A stretch of DNA of 64,000 nucleotides from Stutzerimonas zhaodongensis (GCF_003696365.1 NZ_RFFM01000005.1:124001-188000), one strand, 5' to 3'. Positions 11,973 to 22,788 are shown, counted from the stretch's first letter. The notes: generated by a model not told the origin, from the letters alone. Numbers and translations are program-made.

Positions 11973-12986
11973 TTGGCCGCGCAACCGTTCAAACGAGCCG
12001 GCGACCTTTTCAAATGGACCACGCTGGCGCTGGCAGTTCCTTTATTGAGTGCGTGCGATGGGCCGTTGTCGACACTCAACCCCGCCAGCCCCATGGCGCG
12101 GCAGGTCGCGAACGTATGGTGGGGCATGTTTGCTTTCGCAACGCTGGTGCTGATCGTCGTGAGTGCGATCTGGATCTACGCGCTGGCCCGAAAGCCGCGA
12201 GAAACCAGCGAAAAGGAAGCGCTGGCGATCAATCGTCGCTGGGTCATCGGTGGCGGCATCGTCCTGCCGAGCGTGAGCATCATCGTATTGCTGATATTCG
12301 GCATTCCCACCGGTCGCAGCATGATGCCGCTGCCGGTCGAGGGCGAGCAGCCCTTGAAAGTTGAAGTCACCGGGCATCAATGGTGGTGGGAGGTCCATTA
12401 CCCGGACAGCGGAGTCACCACCGCCAACCAGTTGATCATCCCGGCAGGCCGCTTGGTCGATGTGCACGTCACCAGTGCCGACGTGATTCATTCGTTCTGG
12501 ATCCCCCGGTTGGGCGGCAAGATGGATATGGTGCCGGGTCGCACCAACGTCATTCGCATCGAAGCCGGGCACGCTGGGATCTTTCACGGCCAGTGTTCAG
12601 AGTTCTGCGGCCTGCAGCACACCCACATGAAACTCCATGTCGAAGCGCAGCCCGTGGAGCAGTTTTCGGCCTGGATCGCCGCCCGAGAAGATCTTCGGTA
12701 CGAGCAACGCGCCCCTGGCGATGCAGGCCAGACATTTGATGAGCGTTGTGGTCAATGTCACCGCGTGTCCGGCATCAGCGATGGCAATCGCGCACCCGAC
12801 CTGACGGATTTGGCGACGCGACCAACCCTGGGCGCGGGCGTGCTCGAAAATGACCACGAAGGCTTGCGCCGCTGGTTGCGTGAGCACAAAGACCTCAAGT
12901 TCGGCAACGGCATGCCTGCGCATGACGATGTTCCCCCTGAAACCCTCGACCAGATTGCCGATTGGCTGGAGACGCTCGCTCCATGA
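11973..12986 (+). CDS. Cytochrome c oxidase subunit II fused to cytochrome c (caa3 type)
   Basis: Electron-entry subunit of a haem-copper oxidase. After a lipoprotein-like signal (LALAVPLLSAC) come two membrane helices (about residues 43-67 and 83-105). The periplasmic cupredoxin domain has the CuA motif GQCSEFCGLQHTHM, and a C-terminal cytochrome c domain has the haem site CGQCH. The fusion marks it as caa3 type. The start is uncertain: no ATG precedes the signal peptide in frame near it, so I use TTG 11973, with CTG 11964 also possible. The frame is open far upstream only because it runs antisense through the DUF2231 gene. The stop overlaps the next start (ATGA). Confidence 0.85.
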   Translation: MAAQPFKRAGDLFKWTTLALAVPLLSACDGPLSTLNPASPMARQVANVWWGMFAFATLVLIVVSAIWIYALARKPRETSEKEALAINRRWVIGGGIVLPSVSIIVLLIFGIPTGRSMMPLPVEGEQPLKVEVTGHQWWWEVHYPDSGVTTANQLIIPAGRLVDVHVTSADVIHSFWIPRLGGKMDMVPGRTNVIRIEAGHAGIFHGQCSEFCGLQHTHMKLHVEAQPVEQFSAWIAAREDLRYEQRAPGDAGQTFDERCGQCHRVSGISDGNRAPDLTDLATRPTLGAGVLENDHEGLRRWLREHKDLKFGNGMPAHDDVPPETLDQIADWLETLAP

Positions 12987-15514
12987 GTAAATCCGATACA
13001 AGCAGCGTGCCCTGTACTGACCCTGACCAGTTACAAGATCAGTTCAACGACGTCTGGGGTAACCCGCGCGGTTGGCGGGCACTGACTATCGTCAATCACA
13101 CGACAATCGGCCTGCGATTTCTCGTTACCGGCGCCGTGTTCTTCCTGATTGGCGGCCTGATGGCAATGCTGATCCGTACTCAGCTCGCCCTACCCGGCTA
13201 CGTGCTGATGGAGCCCGAGGTCTACAACCAGATCTTCACCATGCACGGCTCGGTGATGATGTTTCTGTTCGCTGTGCCGATGATGGAAGGACTGGCCGTC
13301 TACCTGATTCCCAAGATGATCGGCGCGCGAGATCTTATCTTTCCGCGGCTGTCGTCGCTTGGTTACTTCTGCTACCTGTTCGGCGGAATCATCCTGCTCT
13401 CAAGCGTGTTCCTAGGCGTTGCGCCCAAGGCTGGCTGGTTCATGTACACGCCGCTGTCCAGCTCCTCGCACATGCCTGGGGTCAACTCGGACTTCTGGCT
13501 GCTGGGCATCACTTTCGTAGAGATTTCCGCGGTCAGCGCGGGCGTCGAACTGGTGGTATCGATCCTGCGCACCCGTACCAATGGCATGGCGCTGCACAAG
13601 ATGCCGCTTTACGCCTGGTACATTCTGGTAATGGCGCTGATGATCGTGTTCGGCTTTCCGCCACTGATCCTCGGCAGCATCCTTCTGGAGCTTGAGCGCG
13701 CTGCAGGCCTGCCCTTCTTCGATACCGCAAAGGGTGGCGATCCGGTGCTCTGGCAGCACCTGTTCTGGCTATTCGGGCACCCTGAGGTATACATCATCTT
13801 CCTGCCCGGTGCCGGCATCGTCTCGACCCTGCTACCGGTGTTCTGCCAGCGTCCATTGGTGGGCTATCGCTGGGTTGTGCTCGGCGTCCTGACGACCGGC
13901 TTTCTCAGTTTCGGGCTGTGGGTTCACCACATGTTCACCGTCGGTATTCCGGCTCTGGCGCTGGGCTTTTTCTCGGCGGCAAGCATGCTGGTGGCAATTC
14001 CGACCGGGGTGCAGATATTTGCCTGGATCGCCACGCTCTGGCTGGGTAAACCGGTCTACCACGTTCCTATGCTGTGGCTGGTGGGCTTTCTCATCGTCTT
14101 CGTCTGCGGCGGCCTGACCGGCGTGATGGTCGCGCTGGTGCCGTTCGACTGGCAGGTGCACGACACCCACTTCGTCGTTGCCCACATGCATTACGTGCTG
14201 GTCGGCGGGATGTTTTTCCCGCTGATGGCCGGCCTCTACTACTGGTTGCCGCACTTCTCAGGCCGCATGCCGTCCGTGCGCCTGGGCCGCTGGGGCTTCT
14301 GGCTGGTGTTCATCGGCTTCAACACCACCTTCCTGATCATGCACTGGACCGGACTGATGGGCATGCCCCGTCGCGTCTACACCTACGACACGGGCCTGGG
14401 CTGGGATCTGCCGAACCTGATTTCGTCGATAGGCAGCTTCATCATGGCCATAGGCATCGGCACCATCCTGCTGGATATCGTGTTGCACTTCCGCTTCGGG
14501 CAGCCGGCGAAGACCAATCCGTGGAATGCCGACACGCTTGAATGGGCCACCAGCCTACCGCCGAGCCCGTACAACTTCGTCAGTCTTCCGGACGTGACTG
14601 ACCGCCATCCGCTCTGGAAGGATCCCGATCTGCCCCATAGCATCGCGCGCGCCGAGCATGCCTTGAAGACCATCGACCATGGTCGGAGGGAAACATGGGG
14701 TTCCGACCCGCTGACGGGTGAGGTCCGCGAGATCATCCACTTGCCGGGCAACAGCTGGCTGCCCTTCATCGCCTCGGTATTCCTCGGCGTACTGTGCCTG
14801 AGCTTGCTGAACAAGGTGTACATGCTGGCGCTGGTAGCGACTGTCGCGACAGTGATCGTGCTGTTCCGCTGGTCTTGGGAGAATGGTGCCCACCCTGCCG
14901 CAGCGCCGGATGCACACACCCAGCCGGATGAGCCTCCTCTGCATTCGCGCACCTTCGACGGGCCGGGCCTGTGGGGCATGGGCGTCACACTACTGGCCGA
15001 CGGCACCATGTATCTGTCACTGCTATTCGGCTGGTTCTACCTCTGGACCGTCTCGCCAGAGTGGGTGGTGCCGGAGCATTCGAATCTCAACGGATGGCTC
15101 ATGCTTGCCAGCGCCATTCTGCTTACGGTTGGGACTCTGTGGATGCGGGTCATACCTGCCAAGCTACGCCGCGGCGACAGTAGTGGCCTGTTGATCAATC
15201 TGGCGATCGTGTCGGTTATTGGCACGGTGCAGTTCGGGCTGTTGCTATGGGTATTGCTGAGCGCCGATCTACAGATCACCGCAACCGCTCATGATGCGGT
15301 CATCTTCGTGATCCTGGCATATAGCCTGATCCACTGTGCGCTGGCGACAATCTGCACAATATTGCAGGCCATGCGCGTGAATTTGGGTTACGTAGGAAAG
15401 CTGGCGCCTTATGAACCGGTAGTAGTCGAGCAACTCTGGTACTACAACCTGGGCGTGATCTGGAGTGCCTACGCGGCGATCGTTCTATTTCCATCGGCCT
15501 GGGGAGGCGCCTGA
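12983..15514 (+). CDS. Cytochrome c oxidase subunit I-III fusion
   Basis: Catalytic core of the caa3-type oxidase, reducing O2 to water with proton pumping; 843 residues. The first 550 or so residues are subunit I: low-spin haem histidine in FTMHGSVMMFLF, the CuB/haem pocket GHPEVYIIFLPGAG (His and the cross-linked Tyr), WVHHMF, and VVAHMHYVLVGG. The C-terminal part (about 590-843) is a subunit III-like domain with further helices (LLADGTMYLSLLFGWFYLW and later). I place the start at ATG 12983, overlapping the subunit II stop. A single gene for I and III is seen in some caa3 oxidases. No haem A synthase gene is nearby. Confidence 0.92.
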   Translation: MSKSDTSSVPCTDPDQLQDQFNDVWGNPRGWRALTIVNHTTIGLRFLVTGAVFFLIGGLMAMLIRTQLALPGYVLMEPEVYNQIFTMHGSVMMFLFAVPMMEGLAVYLIPKMIGARDLIFPRLSSLGYFCYLFGGIILLSSVFLGVAPKAGWFMYTPLSSSSHMPGVNSDFWLLGITFVEISAVSAGVELVVSILRTRTNGMALHKMPLYAWYILVMALMIVFGFPPLILGSILLELERAAGLPFFDTAKGGDPVLWQHLFWLFGHPEVYIIFLPGAGIVSTLLPVFCQRPLVGYRWVVLGVLTTGFLSFGLWVHHMFTVGIPALALGFFSAASMLVAIPTGVQIFAWIATLWLGKPVYHVPMLWLVGFLIVFVCGGLTGVMVALVPFDWQVHDTHFVVAHMHYVLVGGMFFPLMAGLYYWLPHFSGRMPSVRLGRWGFWLVFIGFNTTFLIMHWTGLMGMPRRVYTYDTGLGWDLPNLISSIGSFIMAIGIGTILLDIVLHFRFGQPAKTNPWNADTLEWATSLPPSPYNFVSLPDVTDRHPLWKDPDLPHSIARAEHALKTIDHGRRETWGSDPLTGEVREIIHLPGNSWLPFIASVFLGVLCLSLLNKVYMLALVATVATVIVLFRWSWENGAHPAAAPDAHTQPDEPPLHSRTFDGPGLWGMGVTLLADGTMYLSLLFGWFYLWTVSPEWVVPEHSNLNGWLMLASAILLTVGTLWMRVIPAKLRRGDSSGLLINLAIVSVIGTVQFGLLLWVLLSADLQITATAHDAVIFVILAYSLIHCALATICTILQAMRVNLGYVGKLAPYEPVVVEQLWYYNLGVIWSAYAAIVLFPSAWGGA

Positions 15515-15873
15515 TGAAATACAACCGCACATCCGTCTTTCACCCGGTTCAGATCCCCTTCGGCCTGACTATATGGAGCCTGTGGTTCGCTGCGATGTAC
15601 GGATCGCACGCAGTAGTCTGCTCCATTGCGCCACCTGATCCCAATAGCGGCGTCTTGAACTGGCTGAACGTCAGCTTCGGCATTGCGACGCTGCTGGTGG
15701 TGGCACTGTTGCTATGGCTTGGACGGCGTTCGTGGAAGCTGTCACGACCGCCGCATGAGCTCAACGAACGGCAGGTCTTCGTCACCAAGGTGGCGTCGGG
15801 CATCCACTTCATTGCAGCTCTATCGACGGTGTTCGTGGGCCTGCAACTGGCGTTTCTTCCGCCGTGCGTATGA
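15514..15873 (+). CDS. Small membrane protein of the caa3 oxidase operon
   Basis: A 119-residue protein with three predicted membrane helices (about residues 15-35, 51-71, 93-115). It starts with ATG overlapping the stop of the subunit I-III gene (TGATG) and has GGGGAGG upstream, so it is translationally coupled to the oxidase. I recognise no family. The position suggests a small fourth subunit or an assembly factor; that is inference from the coupling alone. Confidence 0.7.
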   Translation: MKYNRTSVFHPVQIPFGLTIWSLWFAAMYGSHAVVCSIAPPDPNSGVLNWLNVSFGIATLLVVALLLWLGRRSWKLSRPPHELNERQVFVTKVASGIHFIAALSTVFVGLQLAFLPPCV

Positions 15874-15891
15874 GCCCAGATCGGCAGCCGG

Positions 15892-16143
15892 CTAATCGGC
15901 TTTCTTGCGAATCCAATAGAAGTAGGTGCCCTCTTGGGCCTGCTGGTCGACAAGTTCATGACCCAGGAAAACGCAGAATTTCGGAATATCGCGCTGAGTT
16001 GACGGGTCGGTGGCAATGACCTTGAGCAGCTCGCCGCCTTCGATCCCACGTACCTTGTTATGCAGCATCATCACCGGCTCCGGACAGTTCAGGCCGGTGG
16101 CGTCCAGAACCGCGTCGGCGGACAGTTCAGCAGATTGAGACAT
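15892..16143 (-). CDS. tusA: Sulfurtransferase TusA-family protein
   Basis: Small cytoplasmic sulfur carrier of 83 residues. The conserved motif [20 protein letters not shown] contains the active cysteine that carries persulfide sulfur for tRNA 2-thiouridine synthesis (mnm5s2U) in the TusA-TusBCD-TusE relay. The tail [23 protein letters not shown] is also family-typical. ATG 16143 has AGGAGC upstream; an earlier ATG at 16170 would add nine residues of no family character. It lies next to rlmM, on the same strand with about 60 bases between. Confidence 0.92.
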   Translation of the reverse strand: MSQSAELSADAVLDATGLNCPEPVMMLHNKVRGIEGGELLKVIATDPSTQRDIPKFCVFLGHELVDQQAQEGTYFYWIRKKAD

Positions 16144-16205
16144 CAGGAGCTCCTTAAAACAGAGCGACATGGTCGCCCGAAGAGTTGCAACGGCATTGAA
16201 GGTAT

Positions 16206-17255
16206 TTACAGCCGGCGCAGATGACAGGTCACTTCTTCACGATCGTGATAGAGCTGCTTGCAGCCAATGTTCGCCTTCACACCTCGTTCGGCAAGCCCAT
16301 CGGCAATGCGTTCCAGCAAGCGTTTCACTTCGGTGTAGCGCTGTTTCATCGGCAACTTGAGGTTGACCACCGCCTCTCGACATAACCCTTCACCAATCCA
16401 GGTTTCCAGAAGCGCTGCATTCTTGGCGGGCTTTTCGACGATGTCACAGACCATCCAGTCGACCGACCGCTTTGGCCTGAAGGCGAAACCATCGGCCCGG
16501 TAATGACCCACCAGCCCTGTCTCGAGCAGGGCCTCGTTCATCGGGCCGTTGTCCACCGCCATCACTTCGATTTCCCGATTCACCAACTGCCATGTCCAGC
16601 CGCCGGGCGACGCGCCCAGATCCACCGCCGTCATGCCCGGAGCCAGTCGCTGATCCCACTGGTCACGCGGGATGAAATGGTGCCAGGCCTCTTCGAGCTT
16701 CAATGTGGAACGGCTGGGAGCCTGACGCGGAAACTTCAGACGAGGAACGCCGCCGGGCCACATCGCGCTGTTTTCCGCATCAGCAAAGCCGAGGAAAACC
16801 TCGCGACCACTTTTGAACGTCAGTAAGAGGCGCGGGCCGTTGCCGCCATCCTTCAAGCGCCCGCTCTTCTCCAGAGCCTTGCGTAGCGGCGCTTCGAACT
16901 TGCGACAGAAGTTCGATAGCTCCTTACCGTCATTGGTGTCGAAGACTTCAAGCCAGACGCTGCCGAATACGGGGTAAGCCTTGAGCTCCTCTAACAGCAC
17001 TCCAATGCGGTCGGTTTCCGGCAAGTCCAACCACTGCCCTTGCGCCCATTGGCGCGGGAAGATCAGACGGGAGAAACGCACTCCCCGCATCAAGCGGTGC
17101 GCGCCGTCAGATTCGCTAAAGACGAATTCGGCGTAAGCACTGTTCGGCTTGGCCCGCGCGTATCCGGTCGCCTCAACCCGGGCGGCGTGGTCGCTGATCT
17201 CGGCGCACGCCTCATTCTCGAACCCCGGTCGGCAATGCAGCAGCAATGTGTTCAT
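16206..17255 (-). CDS. rlmM: 23S rRNA C2498 2'-O-ribose methyltransferase RlmM
   Basis: SAM-dependent methyltransferase that modifies C2498 of 23S rRNA. The 349-residue protein has an N-terminal THUMP-like region ([20 protein letters not shown]) and a Rossmann methyltransferase domain with [27 protein letters not shown] and LKLPMKQRY, which supply the SAM site and the catalytic Lys-Asp-Lys set. The start at ATG 17255 matches the family N-terminus; the frame is open further upstream, but those residues are not conserved. The 290 bases upstream are shared with divergent acnA. Confidence 0.95.
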   Translation of the reverse strand: MNTLLLHCRPGFENEACAEISDHAARVEATGYARAKPNSAYAEFVFSESDGAHRLMRGVRFSRLIFPRQWAQGQWLDLPETDRIGVLLEELKAYPVFGSVWLEVFDTNDGKELSNFCRKFEAPLRKALEKSGRLKDGGNGPRLLLTFKSGREVFLGFADAENSAMWPGGVPRLKFPRQAPSRSTLKLEEAWHHFIPRDQWDQRLAPGMTAVDLGASPGGWTWQLVNREIEVMAVDNGPMNEALLETGLVGHYRADGFAFRPKRSVDWMVCDIVEKPAKNAALLETWIGEGLCREAVVNLKLPMKQRYTEVKRLLERIADGLAERGVKANIGCKQLYHDREEVTCHLRRL

Positions 17256-17432
17256 AACAAAATCCTGAGTGGCCAGCGCGCCGGCGCCATGCCATGCGAC
17301 CAAAGGCGCGCATGATAGCGGACCGGGGAACCCAAGGCTTGCTGCTCCGGTCCAGTTAAGCAGTGGCTGGAATCGTGCTGAACTGCGAAAGCAGCGCAAC
17401 AGACGCCCGGAACACCGGTGCAGTGATTCCCT

Positions 17433-17454
17433 CCGTCGCCTGAGCTAGCGACGG
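17433..17454. other. Inverted repeat in the acnA/rlmM divergent gap
   Basis: CCGTCGC and GCGACGG are separated by eight bases, about 92 bases before the acnA start. There is no T run. It may be an operator or a leader hairpin of acnA. I see nothing else supportable in the gap of 17256-17545. Confidence 0.3.
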
Positions 17455-17545
17455 TTCATGGCGAAACATCTCGCCAGAGACTAGCTTCAAACGAGAACGC
17501 TCCCCACCTCAGTCAGCCCGGCCGTGCGGGCACAAGGAGAGACGA

Positions 17546-20221
17546 ATGCCATCGCTGGATAGCCTGAACTGCCGTCGTAGCCTCGACGTCAACGGCAAGA
17601 CCTACCATTACTTCAGCCTCCCCGAGGCAGCCAAGCAGCTCGGCGACATCAGCCGTTTGCCGACCTCACTCAAGGTACTGCTAGAAAATCTGCTGCGTTG
17701 GGAAGACAACCTTACGGTGCGAGCCGATGATTTCAATTCGCTGGCGGTCTGGCTGAAAACGCACACCTCCGACCGCGAGATCCAGTACCGCCCTGCGCGT
17801 GTATTGATGCAGGATTTCACCGGCGTGCCAGCGGTGGTTGACCTCACAGCCATGCGCGACGCGGTGTCCCGCGCCGGCGCTGATCCACAGCGGATCAATC
17901 CCTTGTCGCCCGTCGACCTGGTGATCGATCACTCGGTAATGGTTGACCGATTCGGCACCGACAAGGCATTCGAGCAGAACGTCGACATCGAAATGCAACG
18001 CAACGGCGAGCGCTATGAGTTTCTCCGCTGGGGACAGCAAGCTTTCGATAACTTCCGCGTCGTGCCGCCGGGCACTGGTATCTGCCATCAGGTCAATCTG
18101 GAGTATCTGGGCCAGGTGGTCTGGACCAAGGAAGAAGACGGCGAAACAATCGCCTATCCGGACACTCTGGTAGGCACCGATTCGCATACCACGATGATCA
18201 ACGGCCTCGGAGTGCTGGGCTGGGGTGTCGGCGGAATCGAAGCCGAAGCGGCCATGTTGGGCCAACCGGTTTCTATGCTGATTCCCGAAGTGATTGGCAT
18301 GCGCCTGACCGGCAAACTCAACGAAGGCGTAACCGCCACCGACCTGGTATTGACCGTCACACAGATCCTGCGCAAGCACGGCGTCGTAGGCAAATTCGTC
18401 GAGTTCTTTGGACCAGGCCTGGATCACTTGCCGCTAGCCGACCGGGCCACCATCGGCAACATGGCGCCGGAATATGGCGCGACCTGCGGCTTTTTCCCGG
18501 TGGACCAGGTCACGATCGATTACTTGCGCTTGACCGGCCGGGACGAGGATCGCATCGCGCTGGTCGAGGCCTACAGCAAGGCCCAGGGCATGTGGCGCGA
18601 CACCAATTCTCCGGACCCTGTCTTCACCGCGACGCTGGAGCTGAACCTGTCCGAGGTCAAACCATCGCTGGCCGGACCGAAACGTCCGCAGGACCGGGTC
18701 TCTCTCGAAGATATCGGCGCCAGCTTCGACCTGCTCTTGGAAACCAGCGGCAAGATTCAGCAAGCCGATACCTCGGTCCCGGTGGCTGGCGAAGACTTCT
18801 CTCTCAAGCACGGCGCAGTGGTGATCGCTGCCATTACCTCCTGCACCAATACGTCGAACCCGAACGTGCTGATGGCGGCTGGCCTCGTCGCCAAAAAGGC
18901 ACTCGAACGCGGCCTGAAGCGTGCGCCCTGGGTGAAATCCTCGCTGGCCCCTGGCTCTAAAGTCGTCACCGATTACCTGGAACGGGCCGGCCTTACCACC
19001 TACCTGGACCAACTCGGGTTCAATCTGGTCGGCTATGGCTGCACCACCTGTATCGGGAACTCCGGCCCGCTGCCGGACGCGATCGGGCAGGCGATTACCG
19101 ATAACGACCTGGTGGTGTCCTCCGTGCTCTCGGGTAACCGCAACTTCGAGGGACGGGTGCATCCGCTGGTCAAGGCCAACTGGCTGGCTTCGCCGCCATT
19201 GGTGGTCGCTTTCGCTTTAGCCGGCACCACTCGGATCGACATGAACAGCGAGCCGCTAGGCTATGACCAGCAAAACCAGCCCGTGTATCTGAGAGACATC
19301 TGGCCGACCAGTGCCGAAGTAAACGAAGCCGTCAGCAAGATCGACGGGCAGATGTTCCGCACCCGCTATGCGGACGTGTTCAGTGGCGACGAGCACTGGC
19401 AGTCCATTTCTTTCACGGAGGGCGATACCTATACCTGGAACAACAATTCCAGCTATGTGCAGAACCCACCGTTTTTCGAGGACATCGGCCAGCCGCTGAC
19501 GCCGCCAAAGGATGTCGAGAATGCGCGCATTCTGGCGCTGTTCGGTGATTCGATCACCACCGACCACATCTCCCCCGCCGGCAACATCAAGGCCAGTTCC
19601 CCCGCCGGCACCTATCTGCAGCAGCTTGGCGTACAACCCGAGGACTTCAACTCCTACGGCTCTCGGCGCGGCAATCATGAAGTCATGATGCGCGGTACCT
19701 TCGCCAATATCCGTATCAAGAACGAAATGCTTGGCGGCGAGGAAGGCGGAAATACCTTGTACCAGCCAAGCGGCGAACGCCTGTCGATCTATGATGCGGC
19801 GATGCGCTACCAGGCTGAAGGCGTCCCGCTGGTTGTCATCGCGGGCAAGGAATACGGGACGGGCTCCAGCCGCGACTGGGCGGCCAAGGGTACAAATCTT
19901 CTTGGCGTGAAGGCGGTTATCGCTGAGAGCTTCGAGCGCATCCATCGGTCCAATCTGATCGGCATGGGTGTTCTGGCATTGCAGTTCGTGGACGACCAGA
20001 GTCGGCACTCCCTGGGCCTGACCGGAAACGAGAAGTTGTCGATTCGCGGTCTGGGAGCCGATATCAAGCCGCGGCAGCTCCTAACTGTGGATGTCGAGCG
20101 CGCCGACGGTACCCGGGACAGCTTCCAGGTGCTTTGCCGAATCGACACACTCAACGAGGTTCAATACTTCAAGGCGGGCGGCATTCTGCACTTCGTTCTT
20201 CGGCAGTTGATCGAAGGCTGA
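17546..20221 (+). CDS. acnA: Aconitate hydratase AcnA
   Basis: Interconverts citrate and isocitrate in the TCA and glyoxylate cycles using a [4Fe-4S] cluster. The 891-residue length is normal for the AcnA/IRP1 type. The cluster cysteines appear in TSCTNTSNP and [14 protein letters not shown]. The substrate and swivel motifs [39 protein letters not shown] and [16 protein letters not shown] are present. The ATG at 17546 has AAGGAGAG upstream. An intrinsic terminator follows the gene. Confidence 0.97.
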   Translation: MPSLDSLNCRRSLDVNGKTYHYFSLPEAAKQLGDISRLPTSLKVLLENLLRWEDNLTVRADDFNSLAVWLKTHTSDREIQYRPARVLMQDFTGVPAVVDLTAMRDAVSRAGADPQRINPLSPVDLVIDHSVMVDRFGTDKAFEQNVDIEMQRNGERYEFLRWGQQAFDNFRVVPPGTGICHQVNLEYLGQVVWTKEEDGETIAYPDTLVGTDSHTTMINGLGVLGWGVGGIEAEAAMLGQPVSMLIPEVIGMRLTGKLNEGVTATDLVLTVTQILRKHGVVGKFVEFFGPGLDHLPLADRATIGNMAPEYGATCGFFPVDQVTIDYLRLTGRDEDRIALVEAYSKAQGMWRDTNSPDPVFTATLELNLSEVKPSLAGPKRPQDRVSLEDIGASFDLLLETSGKIQQADTSVPVAGEDFSLKHGAVVIAAITSCTNTSNPNVLMAAGLVAKKALERGLKRAPWVKSSLAPGSKVVTDYLERAGLTTYLDQLGFNLVGYGCTTCIGNSGPLPDAIGQAITDNDLVVSSVLSGNRNFEGRVHPLVKANWLASPPLVVAFALAGTTRIDMNSEPLGYDQQNQPVYLRDIWPTSAEVNEAVSKIDGQMFRTRYADVFSGDEHWQSISFTEGDTYTWNNNSSYVQNPPFFEDIGQPLTPPKDVENARILALFGDSITTDHISPAGNIKASSPAGTYLQQLGVQPEDFNSYGSRRGNHEVMMRGTFANIRIKNEMLGGEEGGNTLYQPSGERLSIYDAAMRYQAEGVPLVVIAGKEYGTGSSRDWAAKGTNLLGVKAVIAESFERIHRSNLIGMGVLALQFVDDQSRHSLGLTGNEKLSIRGLGADIKPRQLLTVDVERADGTRDSFQVLCRIDTLNEVQYFKAGGILHFVLRQLIEG

Positions 20222-20243
20222 CACGCCACACGCGCCAAGTCGA

Positions 20244-20277
20244 AGCCCGTTGCAGCCTGTCTGCAACGGGCTTTTTA
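20244..20277 (+). terminator. Intrinsic terminator of acnA
   Basis: AGCCCGTTGCAG, a five-base loop and CTGCAACGGGCT form a perfect twelve-pair stem followed by TTTTATT, 22 bases past the acnA stop. Confidence 0.92.
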
Positions 20278-20451
20278 TTGGCCGGTCGTCGTGTTTGCGC
20301 TTAAGTCTCAAGTGGAACGGCCGTTAATTGGCTTAGCACAACGGTCACAGATTTGACGCCATTTTGCCATCATTCCTCTAAATGCCGCCCTAACGGCTCG
20401 ACCGGATAAATGAATGTGGCCCGGGCCACCTCGAACTGCCAGGCGTACCCA

Positions 20452-22020
20452 ATGCGAAACAATCAACCCGTCACTCAGCGCGAGTATGCATTCCCTGATC
20501 AGCAGCGCCTGATCTCGACCACCGACCTGACCGGCAAGATCACCTACTGCAACGATATCTTTGCCGAGGTCAGCGGATACGACCGCAACGATCTCATCGG
20601 CGCGCCACATAACCTGATTCGCCACCCCGACGTTCCGGCTGCAGTATTCGGCCATATGTGGGCAACGCTGAAGGACGGCAAGCCTTGGATGGGCATCGTC
20701 AAGAACCGCCGTATCAACGGCGACCACTACTGGGTCAATGCCTACGTCACGCCGGTGCTGGATACCCAGCGCAAGGTCATCGGCTATGAGTCGGTCCGCA
20801 CCAAGCCGACTCGCGAGCAGGTGCAACGCGCAGAAGCGCTATACGCACGCCTTAACGCAGGCAAAAGCGGCGTACCAAGGCGTGACAAGTGGCTGCCTGT
20901 GGCGGTCAACTGGCTGCCCTTCATTATCATCAGCCAGATCGGCTTCATGATCGGTGCCTGGTTCAATCATGGCTGGGGCTTCGTTCTCGCTGCCATGCTC
21001 TCTGTCCCTTTAGGCCTGGCCGGCCGCCACTGGCAGATGCGGGGCATGAATCGTTTGCTGCGCCTGGCCCGGCAATCGACCAGTGATCCGCTTATTGCGC
21101 AGATGTACACCGACAGCCAGGGTGTCGAAGCCCAGCTGGAGATGGCAATGCTCAGCGAACATGCCCGACTGAAGACCTGTCTGACGCGCCTGCAGGACAG
21201 CGCCATTCAGCTCCAACAACAAGCCAAGCGGGCGGACGAGCTGGCACACAGCTGTTCCGACGGCTTGTCTCGCCAGCACCATGAAACCGAACAGGTCGCC
21301 GCGGCGATCACCCAGATGGCGGCTACCACGCAGGAGGTCGCGAGTAATGTGGCGCTGGCGGCAGACGCCACCGAACAAGCCAATCAGCTTACGGCGCACG
21401 GTCAGAAGATCGGCTCGGATACCCGCAAGGCGATCGAGCGGCTGGCGCACGCCGTTACCGAAACCGGTGATGCTGTGTCGGCGCTGGCGCAGAACAGCAA
21501 CGAAATCGGTACCGTGGTCGACGTGATCAAGAGCATTGCCGACCAGACGAACCTGCTCGCACTCAACGCCGCGATCGAAGCTGCACGCGCTGGAGAAAGC
21601 GGTCGTGGGTTTGCGGTAGTGGCCGACGAGGTCCGCCAGCTAGCCCAACGCACGGCAGCGGCTACCGGACAGATCCATCAGTTGATCGAAAAACTGCAGC
21701 AACAGGCGCGTCAGGCGGTCGAGACGACCGAACAGGGTCGCAATCAGGCCAATCAAGGCGTGGAGCGGGTTATCGATGCTGACAAGGCACTCGCTGGCAT
21801 CAGCGAAGCGGTGGCGCGGATCATCGACATGACCGCACAGATCGCCTCCGCCACCGAGCAGCAAAGCTCGGTAGCGGACGAAATCAGTCATAACGTCGGT
21901 AACATCGCTCGTCTTGCTGATCAGACTTCAGGAGATGCGCAAAGCTCGGCGCTGCTTTCGGAAGATCTGGCGGCAACGGCGCAATCCCAGTACAGCCTGG
22001 TGGAACGCTTCAATCGCTGA
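20452..22020 (+). CDS. aer: Aer-like methyl-accepting chemotaxis receptor (PAS)
   Basis: Energy or aerotaxis receptor of 522 residues. The N-terminal PAS domain (about residues 20-120, [24 protein letters not shown] and [13 protein letters not shown]) matches FAD-binding Aer receptors. Two membrane helices follow (about 145-190), then a cytoplasmic signalling domain with the conserved tip [37 protein letters not shown]. There is no periplasmic sensor domain. I start at ATG 20452, since Pseudomonas Aer begins MRNNQPxTQRE; an ATG at 20410 is also in frame. Its place beside the oxidase genes fits sensing of respiratory state. Confidence 0.9.
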   Translation: MRNNQPVTQREYAFPDQQRLISTTDLTGKITYCNDIFAEVSGYDRNDLIGAPHNLIRHPDVPAAVFGHMWATLKDGKPWMGIVKNRRINGDHYWVNAYVTPVLDTQRKVIGYESVRTKPTREQVQRAEALYARLNAGKSGVPRRDKWLPVAVNWLPFIIISQIGFMIGAWFNHGWGFVLAAMLSVPLGLAGRHWQMRGMNRLLRLARQSTSDPLIAQMYTDSQGVEAQLEMAMLSEHARLKTCLTRLQDSAIQLQQQAKRADELAHSCSDGLSRQHHETEQVAAAITQMAATTQEVASNVALAADATEQANQLTAHGQKIGSDTRKAIERLAHAVTETGDAVSALAQNSNEIGTVVDVIKSIADQTNLLALNAAIEAARAGESGRGFAVVADEVRQLAQRTAAATGQIHQLIEKLQQQARQAVETTEQGRNQANQGVERVIDADKALAGISEAVARIIDMTAQIASATEQQSSVADEISHNVGNIARLADQTSGDAQSSALLSEDLAATAQSQYSLVERFNR

Positions 22021-22058
22021 AGCGCAGCCCGTCTATTACGGTCACTTCGAATAGACCA

Positions 22059-22088
22059 ACGCCCGTTGCAGCTAGCTGTATCGGGCGT
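22059..22088. terminator. Hairpin between convergent aer and hydrolase genes
   Basis: ACGCCCG and CGGGCGT enclose the internal palindrome CAGCTAGCTG, giving a long stem-loop between two convergent genes. No clear T run follows on either strand, so terminator function is only likely by position. Confidence 0.4.
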
Positions 22089-22104
22089 GCCGATTCGAAC
22101 AGGC

Positions 22105-22788
22105 TCAAAGGTTGGCCAGGAAGTTCGCAACCGCATCGGCCGTTGCATCCAGATGCTGCTCGTGGGTGAACCCTGAACGTTTCAGCGGCTTCAGGTCGTG
22201 ATCCGCGGCCTCCAGCCAATGCAGTTCAATTGCAGTTGAAAGCGAATAGCTCGCCACCCGATCCCGGTCTCCCAGCGCATCACGTTCTCCTTGGACGATG
22301 AGCGTCGGAGTCTGCATATGCGCCAGATGCGCAACACGTGGCTTTTCAGGTTTACCTGCCGCATGGAAGGGATAACCCAGGCACACCAGCGCATCGACGG
22401 CCAACTCATCAGCGAGCAGGCTAGCCATCCGGCCACCCATCGACTTGCCACCGACCGCTAGAGGCCCTGCGGTTTGCTGTCGCACCAGCTGATACACAGC
22501 ACGCCATTGTTCGAGCAATTGCGGTTGCCGATTCGGCGGCCGTTTACGTCCGGTGCTGCGCCGCTCGGCCATATATGCGAACTCGAACCTCCAGACCGCG
22601 ACACCACGGGCCACAAGCCGCTCGGTCATCTGCTGCATGAACGGGCTGTCCATCGGCGCCCCTGCACCATGCGCAAGAATCAGACTTGCCCGCACTTCGC
22701 CGCGCGGGTGATCAGCGCTGACGAGCGGAATCTGACTGCCCTGCGAGTATTGACCGGCGTCAATACCGGCCATTTGCCCATTGCCCAT
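22105..22788 (-). CDS. Alpha/beta hydrolase (KANL3/Tex30-type)
   Basis: Predicted cytoplasmic serine hydrolase of about 227 residues. The motifs are LILAHGAGAPMDSPFM (oxyanion side), the nucleophile elbow GGKSMGGRMAS, a late aspartate in IVQGERDALGDRD and a histidine in EAADHDLKP. This is the family of short hydrolases with GxSxGG elbows related to dienelactone hydrolase. No substrate can be named. I use ATG 22788; ATG 22773 is also in frame. The frame is open far upstream only because it runs antisense to ccoN1. It is divergent from cco-1, with 81 bases between the starts. Confidence 0.8.
   Translation of the reverse strand: MGNGQMAGIDAGQYSQGSQIPLVSADHPRGEVRASLILAHGAGAPMDSPFMQQMTERLVARGVAVWRFEFAYMAERRSTGRKRPPNRQPQLLEQWRAVYQLVRQQTAGPLAVGGKSMGGRMASLLADELAVDALVCLGYPFHAAGKPEKPRVAHLAHMQTPTLIVQGERDALGDRDRVASYSLSTAIELHWLEAADHDLKPLKRSGFTHEQHLDATADAVANFLANL

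Noticed and set aside
15892-16143. Possible YeeD/SirA-type redox regulator instead of TusA
   Set aside because: The CPEPVM motif and full-length pattern fit TusA, though family members are hard to tell apart by sequence alone.
20379-20409. Possible FliA (sigma-28) promoter before the Aer-like gene: TAAA and CCGGATAA
   Set aside because: The spacing is three bases too long and the -10 element has an extra base, so the match is too weak to report.
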